DNA from: Pogonophryne albipinna
Taxonomy: Eukaryota > Chordata > Actinopteri > Perciformes > Artedidraconidae
Length of the DNA stretch: 64,000 nt
Assembly (NCBI GenBank): GCA_028583405.1
Contig: CM053249.1
Location: forward strand, 42,189,499 to 42,253,498
Direction: 5' to 3'
Part shown: positions 43,441 through 55,589 of the stretch, piece by piece
Layout: each line of letters opens with the position of its first letter
Position numbering within the stretch: position 1 is the first letter of the stretch
The notes under the pieces: generated by a model
What the model was told of the DNA's origin: nothing
Databases searched by the model: none
What the model saw: only the letters and a program-made list of their open reading frames with translations
Program-made: the position numbers and the translations under genes

Positions 43441-43611
43441 TCCGATCAATTCCATCCTTTTACCTAATACTGACCAGTTAAATAATCATAAAAACCCACA
43501 GTTTGAGACATAAAGCAATGGCAATCTGATATGCCCCAAAAAATACCAAAGCTGAAGCCGAATTGTTCCAGAATACGAAGGACTCCAACAACCAGGCAAG
43601 CTAAGCTAAAG

Positions 43612-44399
43612 ATGGACACGGCTAATGCCAATGCCGGTGGAGCCAGCGCGAACCTCATAGCTAGCTCAGCCCAAGCTGAATCAGCAAAATATTAGAAGCA
43701 ATCCACTCCCTAAGAGCAGACGTTACCACCCGTAATGATGAGATTCTGGCTGCAATCTCGGAAATTAAAACGGATCTCAGCTCCTACTCGGGAAGATTAA
43801 CACAGGCCGAGGATCGCATTGGTGAGACAGAGGATAACGTGGCGGTGCTTCATAACACAGTGAACGGGATGGAGAAGGTGATTACAGCACTCACCGAGAA
43901 AGTAGACGATCTTGAGAATCGCGATAGGAGGTCAAATCTACGTGTTATTGGTCTCCCAGAAAACGCCGAAGGTAGAGACGTGGAATCGTTTTTGGAGAAA
44001 TAGATACCAGAAGTACTCTGTCCCGAAAACTTCCCAACACCGTTGGTAATCGAGCGAGCTCACAGAATCCCGGGTGGCAGACCGAAGCCCAACTCCCCTC
44101 TTCCCCGAGACCTCTCATCGTAAAGTTTTTAAACTTTAGGGATAAAGTCAGGGTGATGCAGGTGGCACGAGCCAAAGGAAAGGTGATATATGGGAGTCGC
44201 CATATCATGTTTTTCCCCGACGAAGCGGCGTATGAAGTATGGCGAAGTGAAGCAACAGCTCCGTACCCGGGGAATACAATTCGGCATTATTTTCCCTGCC
44301 AGGATGTACACGCTGCACAACGGGAAAAGACGTGTGTTCAATACCCCTGAAGAGGTTGAGTCATTTCTTCGAGATGGAAAGGATACAGACAACGGATAG
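43612..44399 (+). pseudogene. Tx1-like LINE ORF1, frameshifted
   Basis: The frame starts MDTANANAGGASANLIASSA, meets a stop at about 43693, and continues in another frame with ILEAIHSLRADVTTRNDE and SGRLTQAEDRIGETE (coiled coil). NRDRRSNLRVIGLPENAEGR and VIERAHRIPGG (RNA-binding region) follow, and a shifted C-terminus reads RTRGIQFGIIFPARMYTLHN. Several stops show it is dead. Confidence 0.75.
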
Positions 44400-45264
44400 A
44401 TGTGGTGAGTTTACATAATTTGGATCATCCAACGGAGCATTTTTGATTTGTTTTTTTGTTCCTATACTGACTGTACAACTTGAACTATGGTTTGTACCGA
44501 CTTCAACGCTTCAAGCCTATGGATATATCCTGGCGTTACTGATGAAGAACGCACTGTAATTTCACTAGGTTTGACACACGCTATGCCCCTAGTTTGTTCC
44601 GGACGGAATAATGATGCTCTGCTGGAATTAAGATAAAAAGCTAATACTATTGGTCACTGGTTTTCACTTGGAAATGATACGATCCACATTACGTCGTTCG
44701 AAGGTTCATCTGCATTCATATCTCTGTTCAGGCTTATTACAGCTCATTCATGCATTGTAACGCCCAACTAACTTTTAAGCTTATCTCTGTTATCTCGATC
44801 TGTGGTAGTGATTTAAAACAGTGTTGAATGCACCACATTTCATGTTTAGGGTGTGTTAAAAATACTGAATGGATGTTTAATTTGTCTTAATGTTTTTTGC
44901 AATATTTCGGATTTGTTGTTGCTTTTGGTCTCTTTCATCCCTCGAATATATATTGGTCGAAGATGAGGGGTTCTTGCAGTGGTTAGTTATCGGTTTAACT
45001 GCTCCTCTTAAAGGATCGGTTAAATAGCCTAGGAGCTCTTACATGGAAGAGGTGAGGAGGACGGCGCGTTTCGTTAAGGCCGTTGGTGAGAGTGTTTCAC
45101 GTCTCGTTTGGGGAGACGGAGGGTTCATGTTTTCTTATGGTGTGTTTTTGTATTTTTATGTTTGTTTATATGTGATCCTTGATGTGACAATGTGGTTTGG
45201 TAGACGAGTAGTTGCTGTTTCAATATTTACAATGAGGTCCCTTTTGATCATTTTGGAGAGATGG
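44400..45264. other. Inter-ORF region of the LINE
   Basis: About 860 bp of AT-rich sequence lies between ORF1 and ORF2 of the second Tx1-like LINE. No coding exon or separate element is recognised in it. The first LINE has a similar gap (35450-35794) but shorter. Confidence 0.5.
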
Positions 45265-45268
45265 GTTA

Positions 45269-47352
45269 ATGACACTTGATAACCTTTTTAAAATATCATC
45301 ATGGAATGTTAGAGGGCTAGGGGGATTATCTAAAATAAAACAAGTAATGACTAGAATTAAAATGTTGCAATCCAAGGTAGTATACCTGCAAGAGACCCAC
45401 CTAACAGCGTTTGAGAAGTCGATGGCAGGGACATCAGGCGTAATTTTCGTCACACTCAAGGGGAGTGGCAATACTCATTCATAAATCGGTCCCTTTTCAA
45501 GTGAAGGACATCAATGCAGACATAGGCGGTAGATATATAATAATACAAGGTACCTTATTGGGTGAACAACTTAATTTAATAAATGTTTATGGGCCAAATA
45601 TTGACGACCAACTTTTTTACAATAATCTTTTTCTAAATATCTCTTCACTTAGAGGTAACATTATAATGGGTGGCGATTTTAATTGCACCCTCAACCCTCT
45701 TGTAAACCGATCTTCAGGCATAGATGCCTCCCACATACAGACAAGGAGGGTGATCTCACAGTTCATGACGGATATGAGTCTATGTGACATATGGAGAGTC
45801 CTAAACCCTGACAAGAAGGAATTTTCATGCCACTCTTCCACGTACCATACTTACTCACGCATTGATTATTTCTTAATCTCCAAAAACCTAATGCCAAATA
45901 TTAAGAATTGTACCTACGGCAGCATAGTAATCTCGGATCATACCCCATTAACCTTGGACTACATTGCAGTAAAGCCATTTAAGGGTCCACCGATACAAAG
46001 TGGCTGCATGACCCAAGTTTTGTAAGCTTCCTGGATTCTCACATAGATATGTACTTTCAAATAAACACTACGCAGACCTCTCCCTCTGTCAGGTGGGAGG
46101 CATTTAAGGCGTACATTAGAGGTCAGATAATTAGCTACACAAGCTCTAAATCGAACAAATTCCGTCGTCAAATGTGTGATTTAGAAAAAGAAATAAAACA
46201 ACTAGAAAGGGACATAGCCCTTAACGACACACCTGATCTACAATGCAAATTGACATTACAAAGAGCCCACTACAATGAACTATCGTCCAATAAAGCCTTG
46301 GCAAGTATCAACAGACTCAAACAGTCATTTTACGACCAAGGGGAGAAAGCAGGCAAATTACTAGCCTGGCGAATTAAGGCATTACATGGCGAAAGAGCGA
46401 TAAACGAAATTCAAAACAATGCTGGAAATATTACATCAGATCCTGAAGAAATTAATGAATCATTTAAAACATTTTATAATCACCTATACAAGTCTGAGCC
46501 CCCTGGCGACCCAAAGACTCAGTCAGTTTTTTTGGACGGGATACACTTTCCATGTTTGTCTGAGGAATGAAAAGCTAATTTAGATAAACCAATACAACTA
46601 TTAGAATTGTCTGAGGCTATGACTAACATGAAGGGTGGAAAGGCAGCTGGTCCTGATGGGATCCCCATAGACATCTATAAAGCCTTTAAAAACAAACTGC
46701 TGCCACCGCTCCTGAATATGGTCGAGGAGATATTCGAAAAGGGTTGTCTTCCCCCAACCTTACAGGGTGCATTAATAACAGTTATCCTAAAACCAGGTAA
46801 AGACCCCTCCAGGTGTGGCTCTTATAGGCCTATATAATTGCTTAATTCAGATACAAAATTGATCGCTAAAGCACTGGCTTTAAGACTTGAAAATCACCTG
46901 CCTACACTGGTGGGTCTGGATCAGAATGGCTTTGTCAAGAGCAGACAGGCCTTCCACAATATTAGGAGTTGATCAATGTTTTACATACAGAAAGGGGGGC
47001 TCCAGATACGGCCATTCTGTCCCTGGATGCTGAAAAGGCTTTTGACAGGGTGGAATGGCCGTATCTATTCGAAATATTATCCCAATTTGGGTTCGGGGAG
47101 GGTTTTTGTAGGTGGATACAAATTTTGTATAGCACCCCAAATGCAGAAGTATTAACCAATAGCATAGTGTCTGCACCATTTGCACTATCGAGAGGTACAC
47201 GTCAGGGGTGCCCTCTATCTCCATTACTATTTGTACTGGCAATTGAGCCCCTGGCTATCGCGGTTAGAACTCATTCTCATATCACAGGAATAACAGTTGG
47301 GGGCATTGAAAAATCGCCTGGCCCTTTACGCTGATGATATCGTTCTATTTAT
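45269..47352 (+). pseudogene. Tx1-like LINE ORF2: endonuclease and reverse transcriptase, many frameshifts
   Basis: In order: FKISSWNVRGLGGLSKIKQ and YLQETHLT. After a shift: NVYGPNIDDQ, IIMGGDFNCTLNP, YSRIDYFLI and ISDHTPLTL (endonuclease). Then [35 protein letters not shown] (motif A) and [14 protein letters not shown] (motif B), and in another frame [10 protein letters not shown] at 47321-47350 (motif C). Every catalytic box can be found, but they are spread over at least five frames. Confidence 0.85.
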
Positions 47353-47447
47353 AAAAAATGTGTCAGTGTCATTGCCGGCGCTCAATAAACTGGTACGTTC
47401 TCAGGGTATGAGGTGAATAGTTCGAAATCTAACATTCTTCTACTTAA

Positions 47448-49232
47448 CCTCTTAAGCCCGAGGGTCCCCCCAGGGGACCCCTCCCACCCTTTTTTTATGA
47501 GACTATGTCTCAGGGCTTCTTAACATTTATGAAACTATTAATGTTCCATACCCTTTTAACGGTAAGAAACTCAGCTAACTGACAATGTGAACCATTTTTA
47601 GCTAAAAGAAACACAAGAGTAATACCAAGCCTTTGAATTAGCATGGAGAGAAAAAATGCTAACTAATGCTAACGAAATTTTGCACAGCACTCACGGTAGA
47701 AATGCCCTTATTACTATCTTAACTGCACAAACAAGATATCCGATTAAAGCTGAGACTCCACAGATTCCACACATGTAATATCATCACTGTACGCCCCCGA
47801 ATTGCGGAGCTATCAGCCAGAAAAGAGAAAGTAAACAACATCTGGTTTAAAAAATATTACAATAATTTCGTTTTACCTTTTTTGATTTGTGATCAAAAGT
47901 TGTGTTCACCGGAATAAAAACGCCGCTCAAGGTTAATCCAATGTCTTTGTGTCACGTAGAAATTTTGACTGATAATCCTTCATCATATTTATGGCAATAT
48001 ACTGGGTATAAAGTTTTGCCGTCCAGGCGTGCACTTTCAGATATGCTTTGTTCGCTTCTCTATTACGTCCGCTATGGTAATGTTTACATGGATTTGGGAA
48101 CTGCCCATCAATTCTATTGGTTCTGATGGTTAAGAAAAAGGTGTAAATCACACGAATCGACCAATGGGTTCCAGAGATATGGTCCTGCGTAAAGTATAAA
48201 GAATGCCAGCCAGCGTAAGTACATTACGCAGCCGACTTCATTTATTGTTTACTACGTAACTGCAGGAATTTCAGCAGGACCCAGAGCACACGGAGCACAG
48301 AGCAGACAGCAGATAACGGAATTGCAGTTTTATTGCTTGTAGATTATCAGAACATTTCAAAGGGGACACAGCCACATTGGATATTAACCTATGGATTAAC
48401 TACATCATCGTTTTTATCGTTTTAATGCCATTGAAGACCAGTTTAGACCAGACAAAGAGGAAGGTAAGCCATTAGCCTAGCGCATGCTAGTACCTAGCGC
48501 CACTTGTTTTGATGTACGTTTTTGTTGATAACGTCGCAAGTTTGTATCTTTCATTGTTGAGATGGGCACCGTTAGATTCTGTGTCTTTACGATCATAAAC
48601 GATGTGTTGGATGTGCAGCTAGGATAAGTAATAAGGGAGCTAGGAGTGATTTTCGGTGCAGTAATAGGTTAGCATTTTTCGCTCGGGGCTAATTCAGAGG
48701 CTCACTGTTAGCATTGTGTTTTTTTTTTGAAAAAATACATTTTTTTCACAACAGTTGTATTTGGATGGAATGAATACCTATAGTGAAAATTCAAAGTAAT
48801 AAAATGATTTTTACAGTGAAAAAGTTCAAATGGAACTGATGGTTCCCAAATTAACCAGAGGTGAGTCCGCCTGGACTTTATTTTTCTAAATCTCTCTAAA
48901 AAGGTCAAATTTCACTTGTTTTGCATCAATCTTGATACAGGGTACTTATTATATGTTATAGTTTGGATTCCTAAAGCTTTTAGTCTACTAACCCATCATT
49001 CAAGGGTGTTTTTTTTTTAGGCGGACATTAGAATTTACATGTTTTTACTATGTTCCATCTGAATTTACTTTAAAATAAAAACATCTATATTGATTCTGAC
49101 ACTTCTACATCCAAATCACAGATGTAACCTTGCTTTGAGAGAAATGATTATTAATTTACCCCTTTTAGAAGTGAAGATATAGTCTTTGTTGTGTTAGTGG
49201 CATTTTCGAGCCTGAAACCTGAAAAAAAGAGG
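47448..49232. mobile_element. TTAA-flanked (piggyBac-like) non-autonomous element
   Basis: The insert begins CCTCTTAAGCCCGAGG and, on the other strand of its right end, CCTCTTTTTTTCAGG then TTTCAGGCTCGAAAATG. TTAA stands on both sides (47444-47447 and 49233-49236). LINE coding sequence is continuous across it. A related right end is at 53060-53308, where the terminus reads CCTGTTAAGCCCTGAG. No transposase frame is present. Confidence 0.8.
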
Positions 49233-49236
49233 TTAA

Positions 49237-49745
49237 AGAATCTGAAAGACTTAATCCACCTCTTCAAACAGATTTCCAAAATTCCCTGGAAGGCTTTAAA
49301 TATTTAGGAATACAGATTACACCTGAAATAGAAGACCTTGTTCCAACAAACTATGACCCCATAATAGCTTCTGTGACAGATTATATTAACAGGTGGACAT
49401 CACTCCCTCTATCCCTAATCGGACGCATCAATATTATCAAGATGAATGTCCTACCTACATTTCTGTATCTATTTCAATCCCTGCCATTGCACCCACCATC
49501 CTCATGTTTTCCCAAAATGAATAAAATCTTTACAAATGTTATCTGGAACAATCAGAGACCAAGGTTACGGCTATCCCTTTTATATCTACCTTATGAGAGA
49601 GGAGGACTCCAGGTACCCAATCTGTCCTGGTATTACTGGGCAGCCCAAATAAGAGCAGCAATGTGTTGGTTCTTGGACGGAACCCCCATACCATGGGTTG
49701 AAATTGAACGTTATACAACAACTCGTGATTAAAAAGCTGCCACAC
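49237..49745 (+). pseudogene. Tx1-like LINE ORF2, region after YADD
   Basis: Coding resumes with EGFKYLGIQITPEIEDLVPT, then RWTSLPLSLIGRINIIKMNV, LPTFLYLFQSLPL and LLYLPYERGGLQVPNLSWYY. This is the thumb and connector part of L1/Tx1-type ORF2 proteins. It stops with ERYTTTRD at 49732. The zinc-knuckle region seen in the first LINE is missing. Confidence 0.8.
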
Positions 49746-49790
49746 TGGAACTCATGTGAAATAAACAGCTGATCTACAGGTATCTGATAT

Positions 49791-51667
49791 AGCGGATATT
49801 TGTTAAGATCCATATGTCACGGATAGGATCATATTCTGTGCTAAATAAGAGACATGTAATCATTTACTAAACATCGCCATGTTTTTATTTAACAAAATAA
49901 TGTTGTTTAATTCACGTTGGCGTAAGTACAAAACCATCGCTATGTTTTTAGATTAGGAAATGCATCCCGGCTCAAACAAACGATTTTCAATCATCATCCT
50001 CACGATCATTTAATGTATCATATGTTCGCGAGTTGAAATTAATGCACTAAATTTAATCCACGTGAGTTTACAACAACAAAAATAATCGCTTTGTTTTTAT
50101 ATCACATCCGACCGGAGGAAAATGCAGCGCTCTCACTACCGATAATCCTAATCCCACGGGCAAACAATAATATGTACAGTGTTAATAGTTTACTGTATTA
50201 TTAGTGTCTAATATTACTGGGGATTTCGGAATGGTACTGAATTTTGATTTATTGTATCGGCTTCATATCGCAATATATTCCCGAAGTCTGAAATGCAAAA
50301 ATGTCCCACATTAGGGCAATTCACCCTACATTTAATCATTCAAACAAAATCATATTTCGTTTCTTTTTAACGAAATAAATGTGGTTTAATCCACATAATT
50401 TACTGTGTTAATTGTTTACTGTAGTATTGTTTAACTTGAAGGTGCCTGATGTGAACATTTCCAGAAGAACTCTAGCTTGAATGGCCTTTGTATACAGTAG
50501 GCCTACAGTATAGCCCAACCATTTACACCTTCCTTTTTTCCCGTCCAAAGTTTGAATTGGATAAAGGTAATCGATGGTGCTTTTATAGCCTATTGTATAA
50601 TAACTGTGTGATTTATATTGCTTTTCAAATGCATATGGCCACCCATTTACACTGCTCTTCCCGACAAGAATATGAATAGAACTTAGTTAGCTTAGTTATC
50701 ACTTTACATTTCTGCAAATTAATTTTTAATCACACACGTCTCCCCGTCCCGAAAATAATAAATAAAATAAAAAGAGGAAACAATTTCCAAGTTCAGTTTT
50801 CACCGTTTTATTTAAAATAACTGACATAACAGACACCATACTGAAGGCCTATCTGCTGCGGAAACCAGGACGAGCTATTTCGGGATCTGTTTTTCGGGGG
50901 CTCCTCAGTCTCTCATTTACCCGGCTCCTGATCTTATGCCACTGGTCAATGTTCAGATTTGGGAACCAATTGGAAACATAGGACTCAATCTTTTTCAACC
51001 TCTTGACGGGAAAAAAGGAAGGTGTAAATGGTTGAATGATGAATAAACAGTGAGGAGGGGTACAGTATCAATACACTAGATATACACAGCAGCCCAGCCT
51101 GTGAGCAGTATGAACACCAATGAGCGCTCAGCTCGAGATACCAGCGAGTCGAGAGAGAGAATGATATCTGCATTTTCTCTTTTGGTTTGATTAGGACACA
51201 TCCTGGGGATTGTGTTTACAAACATTGACCAGACCGTTCACCAGCCCCCACCCCCCATGTTGCCTATGCTGTCCTGTGTTGCGAACTCTTTGTTTAAAAC
51301 GAATTGGCCATCGGAATGTGTGGAGGAATTCTCCCAAGGGTCACATTCCACAGCTCTCCGCCCCGACTCCTGTGATCTCCCAACCCCCAGTCTGTAGGTT
51401 TGTGTTCGCATATTTCTATGCCGTAATTCTTACTGGTCCTCTCACGCACATACATTCTCCTTACAGTATACATACATATATGAGTCCGTGTATCTACGGA
51501 CCATTTGTTTTTCTTTATTAAAAAAGTAAACGGAAGAGCGTCTGAGAGGCGTTTTTGCCCTTTTGCTTTTTACCTTACTAAATGGTCTAATGGTCAGTGG
51601 AGCGAGGGGGGAGGCCCGCGAAACTCGCGGAAGTGATTTCAAAACAAAAAGCACTCGTTTGCTTGGA
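49791..51667. other. Unidentified AT-rich segment with a long-range inverted repeat
   Basis: No recognised element. An inverted repeat of about 30 bp (50517-50547 and 51003-51035) brackets a segment that could be a terminal exon on the minus strand. Much of 49.8-50.5 kb consists of short AT-rich words without coding potential. Confidence 0.4.
50795..51001 (-). other. Possible minus-strand terminal exon with polyadenylation signal
   Basis: After a pyrimidine-rich acceptor (CTTCCTTTTTTCCCGTCAAG), the frame reads RLKKIESYVSNWFPNLNIDQ then WHKIRSRVNERLRSPRKTD and EIARPGFRSR before a stop. AATAAA follows about 30 bp later. No family is recognised and no upstream exon was found. It could be captured host sequence, part of a transposon gene, or chance. 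Confidence 0.3.
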
Positions 51668-51833
51668 ACAAAGAAAACGGCCAAGACACACATTGAGCCC
51701 AGAAAATGAATGTTATTAAGGGCTGTAAATATAATAAGCCTGTGTCTAAAATTGACAACAGGCTTATTATATTTACAGCCCTTAATAACATTAATTTTAT
51801 GGTCTCAATGTGTGTCTTGGCCGTTTTCTTTGT
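51668..51833. repeat. Long hairpin: 76-bp inverted repeat with 14-bp loop
   Basis: The arms 51668-51743 and 51758-51833 are complementary over their full length with only about four mismatches. They include GGCCAAGACACACATTGAG, TTATTAAGGGCTGTAAATAT and AATAAGCCTGT. The loop is GTCTAAAATTGACA-like. Such a tight palindrome suggests a recent fold-back event or a tiny fold-back transposon. Transcribed, it would form a perfect RNA stem. Confidence 0.9.
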
Positions 51834-51856
51834 GATCGCTAAATTCCCCTTGTTTC

Positions 51857-51985
51857 CTCTTGCATACATATATTGTCTTCAGACATACATACATTCTTCT
51901 CTTGCATACATATATTGTCTTCAGACATACATGCATTCTTCTCTTGCATACATATATTGTCTTCAGACATGCATATATAATTTTT
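51857..51985 (+). repeat. 42-bp tandem repeat, about three copies
   Basis: Units starting CTTGCATACATATATTGTCT at 51859, 51901 and 51943 are exactly 42 bp apart and nearly identical. The array begins 25 bp after the hairpin. Confidence 0.9.
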
Positions 51986-52155
51986 AATATTAAATGTAAA
52001 CATTGAATGAATGTGCATGAGAGCAAAATGTATAAATATGAGCATTACAATATATGAATATGAGAACAAAATGCATGAATGTGTCAGTGACAATATATGA
52101 ATGTGTGCATTGAAATATGATCATATGAGAGCAAAATGTATGAATGTGTGAGTGT

Positions 52156-52318
52156 AAATATATACGTGTGAGAGTGAAAATTTATGTATGTAAAAGGAGA
52201 ATATATGTGTGTAAGAGTGAAAATGTATGTATGTAAAAGGAGAATATATGTGTGTAAGAGTGAAAATATATGTATGTAAAAGGAGAATATATGTGTGTAA
52301 GAGTGAAAATATGCTGCA
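52156..52318 (+). repeat. 43-bp tandem repeat, about 3.7 copies
   Basis: Units starting TGTGTGTAAGAGTGAAAAT at 52206, 52249 and 52292 are 43 bp apart, with a partial copy before the first. The sequence between this and the 42-bp array is a looser string of ATGAATGTG-like words. Confidence 0.9.
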
Positions 52319-52691
52319 TTTTGAATGTCCGATAGTCCACCATTTCCACCGGAAATATCAAACATTTAATAAAAGTGAAAAACAATGAACAAGACTTAAC
52401 GTATTAATAATAATTAATTCAATTTTTTCCGTTTGGATGTAGGATTTTTGACTTTGTTTAGAGCAGTGATCTTCTCTGCAGCAGAGAGCTAAGCGCTGTC
52501 AGACCAAACCTAACCCTGAAAAGTATTATCATCTGAAAGTAATCATTATGTTATTAATATTAAATACATATAAGTATTTTTACAACTTGTATTTAGAAAT
52601 ACTCTGTTGTAATTATTGATGCATAAATGTGTTCATCCATTCAATGTGGCATCTGCTATAATGGGGTTAATGTATGATATTACTTAATAAT

Positions 52692-52960
52692 ACAATATCA
52701 ATCAATCAATCAATGTTTATTTATATAGCCCAATATCACAAATGTTACATTTGTCTCAGTGGACTTCACAGTTTGTACAAAATATCAGTATGACAATACG
52801 ACACCCTCTGTCCTTAGACCCTCCGTCCTTAGACCCTCACATCGTTCAGGGAAAAACTTCCGAAGAAAACCCACAGTTTTAAAGGGAAAAATGGGAGAAA
52901 CCTCAGGGAGAGCAACAGAGGAGGGATCCCTCTCCCAGGACGGATAGACGTGCAATAGAT
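52692..52960 (-). mobile_element. L2/Maui-type LINE 3' end, minus strand
   Basis: It starts with ATCA repeats and TTTATTTATATAGCCC and carries the same CCTTAGACCCTC, AAACCTCAGGGAGAGC and AGAGGAGGGATCCCTCTCCC blocks, reversed, as the copy at 42600-43133. One short CCTTAGACCCTC unit is tandemly duplicated near 52813. Confidence 0.85.
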
Positions 52961-53059
52961 GCCGTGTGTAAATGCATTAGAATATATGATATGATAATTA
53001 CATTTGACTTTTATTCATTTCTGATTTCATAGTTTCTCATTATTATTATTTTTATTTCA

Positions 53060-53308
53060 CTATAAGTACAAAATATTTTTTGGACGGACACTATAATTTA
53101 CAGTTTTTTACCATGTTCAATCTGAATTTTCTTTAAAATAAAAACCATCTATATTGATTCTGACTTTTCTACATCCAACTCACAGGTTTATCATTACTTT
53201 GAGAAAAAAGATTATTAATTTAACCCTTTGAGAAGGGAAGATATGGTCATTTGTTCTGGGAATGTCATTTTCGAGCCTGAGACCTGAAAAACAGGCTCAG
53301 GGCTTAAC
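53060..53308. mobile_element. Right end of a second TTAA-flanked (piggyBac-like) element
   Basis: The stretch matches 49010-49232 closely in the same orientation, for example AAACCATCTATATTGATTCTGAC and ATTTTCGAGCCTGAGACC. It ends CAGGCTCAGGGCTTAACAGG before TTAA at 53308. The left part is unclear, apparently disrupted by the LINE tail at 52692-52960. Confidence 0.65.
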
Positions 53309-53311
53309 AGG

Positions 53312-55285
53312 TTAACAGTTGCAGTTGAGCCTGGCTCTGCGTCTGGTCTCAACTTAGTTTCTTTCGGTGACATGTTCTCTAACTACTTGAATGAAATTAT
53401 TAAGTTATCAAAGATGAAGCACGAATCCTCTGACTAGTACCTTTGTATTCCTTATAAAAGTATCCGATGTCATCAGAATTGAACTTTTTTATTATTTTTT
53501 ATACATAAATCATTAGAACTGGCTTAAAAAAAATTGAAATTGGAAAAATTACTTTCAAAATGTTGAGATTTTTGAAATTGGAAAAATGAAATTCAAAATT
53601 GTGAGATTTATGAAATTGGAAAAATTAAATGAAGATGTTTTTAAATTATGCAAATTTCAAAATCAGAATTACATAACAAATTAAAATGAACAGTGTATGG
53701 CTTTGACTGTGAAATATGAAAATAGAAATATGGTGAAAATCTAAATCTGCTGTGTACTGTGTATACTGAAGTGTATATAATTATGCAAATGTCATAACTT
53801 GTGTTAGCTTCAATAAATTGGTGTTTGAATATTCTACAGTCTAGGTTGAAAGACTATTATGTAAGGTTTCTTATCTTAAAATTAGAAACCATTTGTGTGT
53901 GAGATGAAGTATGTGTTCATTTATAACACTTGAAATTAAACTTCAGAATATAATTGTATCTTTTACCTAAGATGTGTTTTATTTATAATGCTGCTCCTGT
54001 GATGTGTAACAATTCTGTACAACCAGCAGAGTGCGCTGTTGTAATGTTCAGCTTCATCCACCAGGGGTAGCTATTGTAAAACTGAATTCAATGTGACAAG
54101 AATAAACTTATCTTTCTTAAAAATATCTTTCAAATGGGAAGAAAATTACAATATGGTTAAACAATAAAGCATAAACAAGCCAAAACACATTTGCAAGCAC
54201 AAATACTTCAACAATCCTTTCGGAAAGCCTACAAATCTGGTATCTAACAACTCACTACAGAACACTAAATACAATAATCCTTATTTACAAATACCAAACT
54301 TCAACTACAATATGTATAGACAACCTGATTTAGCAAAATGAACTATTTTCTAGTTCCAACTGTGACGAGAAGTATGATTTGTTCTTCACAAGATGGAGGT
54401 CAGAAAAATGACTTAGCCTCATGGGAGTGAAACTAAACGTATGAGAACAAGCAAAAGAGTACTTTGAATTTGCAAAATGGCGACTGCCATGTGTTTGTTT
54501 GTCAACATGAGGTCAAAACAAGATGGCAACTGATTATTTCAAACTCTGACCTGCAGAACAAAGAGTTTTGAAAGTACACCATGTGGCTCTCACAGAGGAG
54601 TTTAAATAATGGCGGGGTGATCTTTAAACGAACCGTAACAAAGGAAACCACTGATGTGGCAAGTTATAGTTTAGAAAACACAACACAAAACAACACTTTA
54701 GTTTAAAATAATAACATTTCTATCTAGTTTACTATGAAAATGGGCCTTAAACCCCTTACGTTATAGGCCTTAAACCGAAATACGTAATAATTGACTTAGA
54801 GTCACTATGATTATCTGTTGCTGTTTAAACACGCTATAATGGGACAAAGTGGGACGCTATCCAAACACAATCAGAAGAATATCGTCTATCTAACGCATGA
54901 ATGTCGCATTTCCTGTCGTAATCCACACGCAATGCTTGGTTAAAAACAAAACAGAATAACCACTGATAAAGCCTTACACTTTAATCAGGCCTATTTACTG
55001 AAAGGACTTTTTTAAAACAGCCTTAAACTGTTGTTAGACAAACACTCACTTCAATTACTCAGCCTTAAACTGTCTCGCTATGTCTCCTTTATTTTAACAG
55101 CCTTAAACCGTTTACGTTATATTGTTGGTTCATTGTTTGTCGTTGACTGTGTTCACGAGGTAGTGTTCTGTTTGTTCCTTAAACCTTGAAATAAAGGTAT
55201 TTTTTCTGTTTATTCTGCATTTGGGTCCTGCCTGCTTCACTCACTCTAACACCTTTCTGTGTTTTTGTTTGTGTATACTTTAGTC
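53312..55285. other. No gene seen; AT-rich upstream region
   Basis: Runs of GAAATTGGAAAAAT-like words occur near 53530-53640. No exon or recognised element is visible. The last few hundred bases would contain the promoter and any 5' untranslated exon of the zinc-ribbon gene, but no TATA box is evident. An AATAAA at about 55190 may end something upstream. Confidence 0.4.
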
Positions 55286-55486
55286 ATGACTCGACCTAAG
55301 TTCAGGCCCTGCCCAGCTTGCCAGACTCCAAATCAGGCGAGCAGGAAAACATGCAGTGCCTGCTACGGAAGCCTGTCAACCAAAACAAAACTAAAAGAAA
55401 ATGCGGCATCACTGGATAGTGAATGGGGCCAAGGTGTGGTGAAAAACAAAAATGTTGGACGCATACTTGATTCTGCCCGTATTGCA
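55286..55486 (+). CDS. Zinc-ribbon gene, exon 1 (67 codons)
   Basis: The exon reads MTRPKFRPCPACQTPNQASR then KTCSACYGSLSTKTKLK and SEWGQGVVKNKNVGRILDSA, ending RIA at a GTAAGT donor. The CPAC...CSAC pairs, ten residues apart, form a compact zinc ribbon. This ATG is chosen because the ribbon starts right after it and the frame upstream is hydrophobic and less protein-like. A basic linker follows. The function is unknown. Nucleic-acid binding is a guess based on the zinc ribbon and the charge. Confidence 0.65.
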
Positions 55487-55589
55487 GTAAGTACAAGTTT
55501 CTGTCTGTTAACATACTAAACATATTAGTACATAATGATCATGCCTTTGAAAATATAGTCTTATTGTCAGATACATCTTACAGTGATCG

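Larger units (their letters stand above)
43590..49790 (+). mobile_element. Second Tx1-like LINE, decayed, split by a TTAA-flanked element
   Basis: ORF1 and ORF2 of the same class as the element at 33.5 kb occur in order with many frame changes. The reverse-transcriptase motifs that the first copy lost are present here. A 1.8-kb element interrupts ORF2 right after the YADD region, and LINE coding resumes at 49237 with GFKYLGIQITPEI. Its ends and target duplication were not located. The right end is unclear beyond about 49750. Confidence 0.8.

Noticed and set aside
51442..52365. Overlapping 66-103-codon frames around the hairpin and arrays
   Set aside because: They read tandem repeats and palindrome arms on both strands and have no conserved-looking domain.
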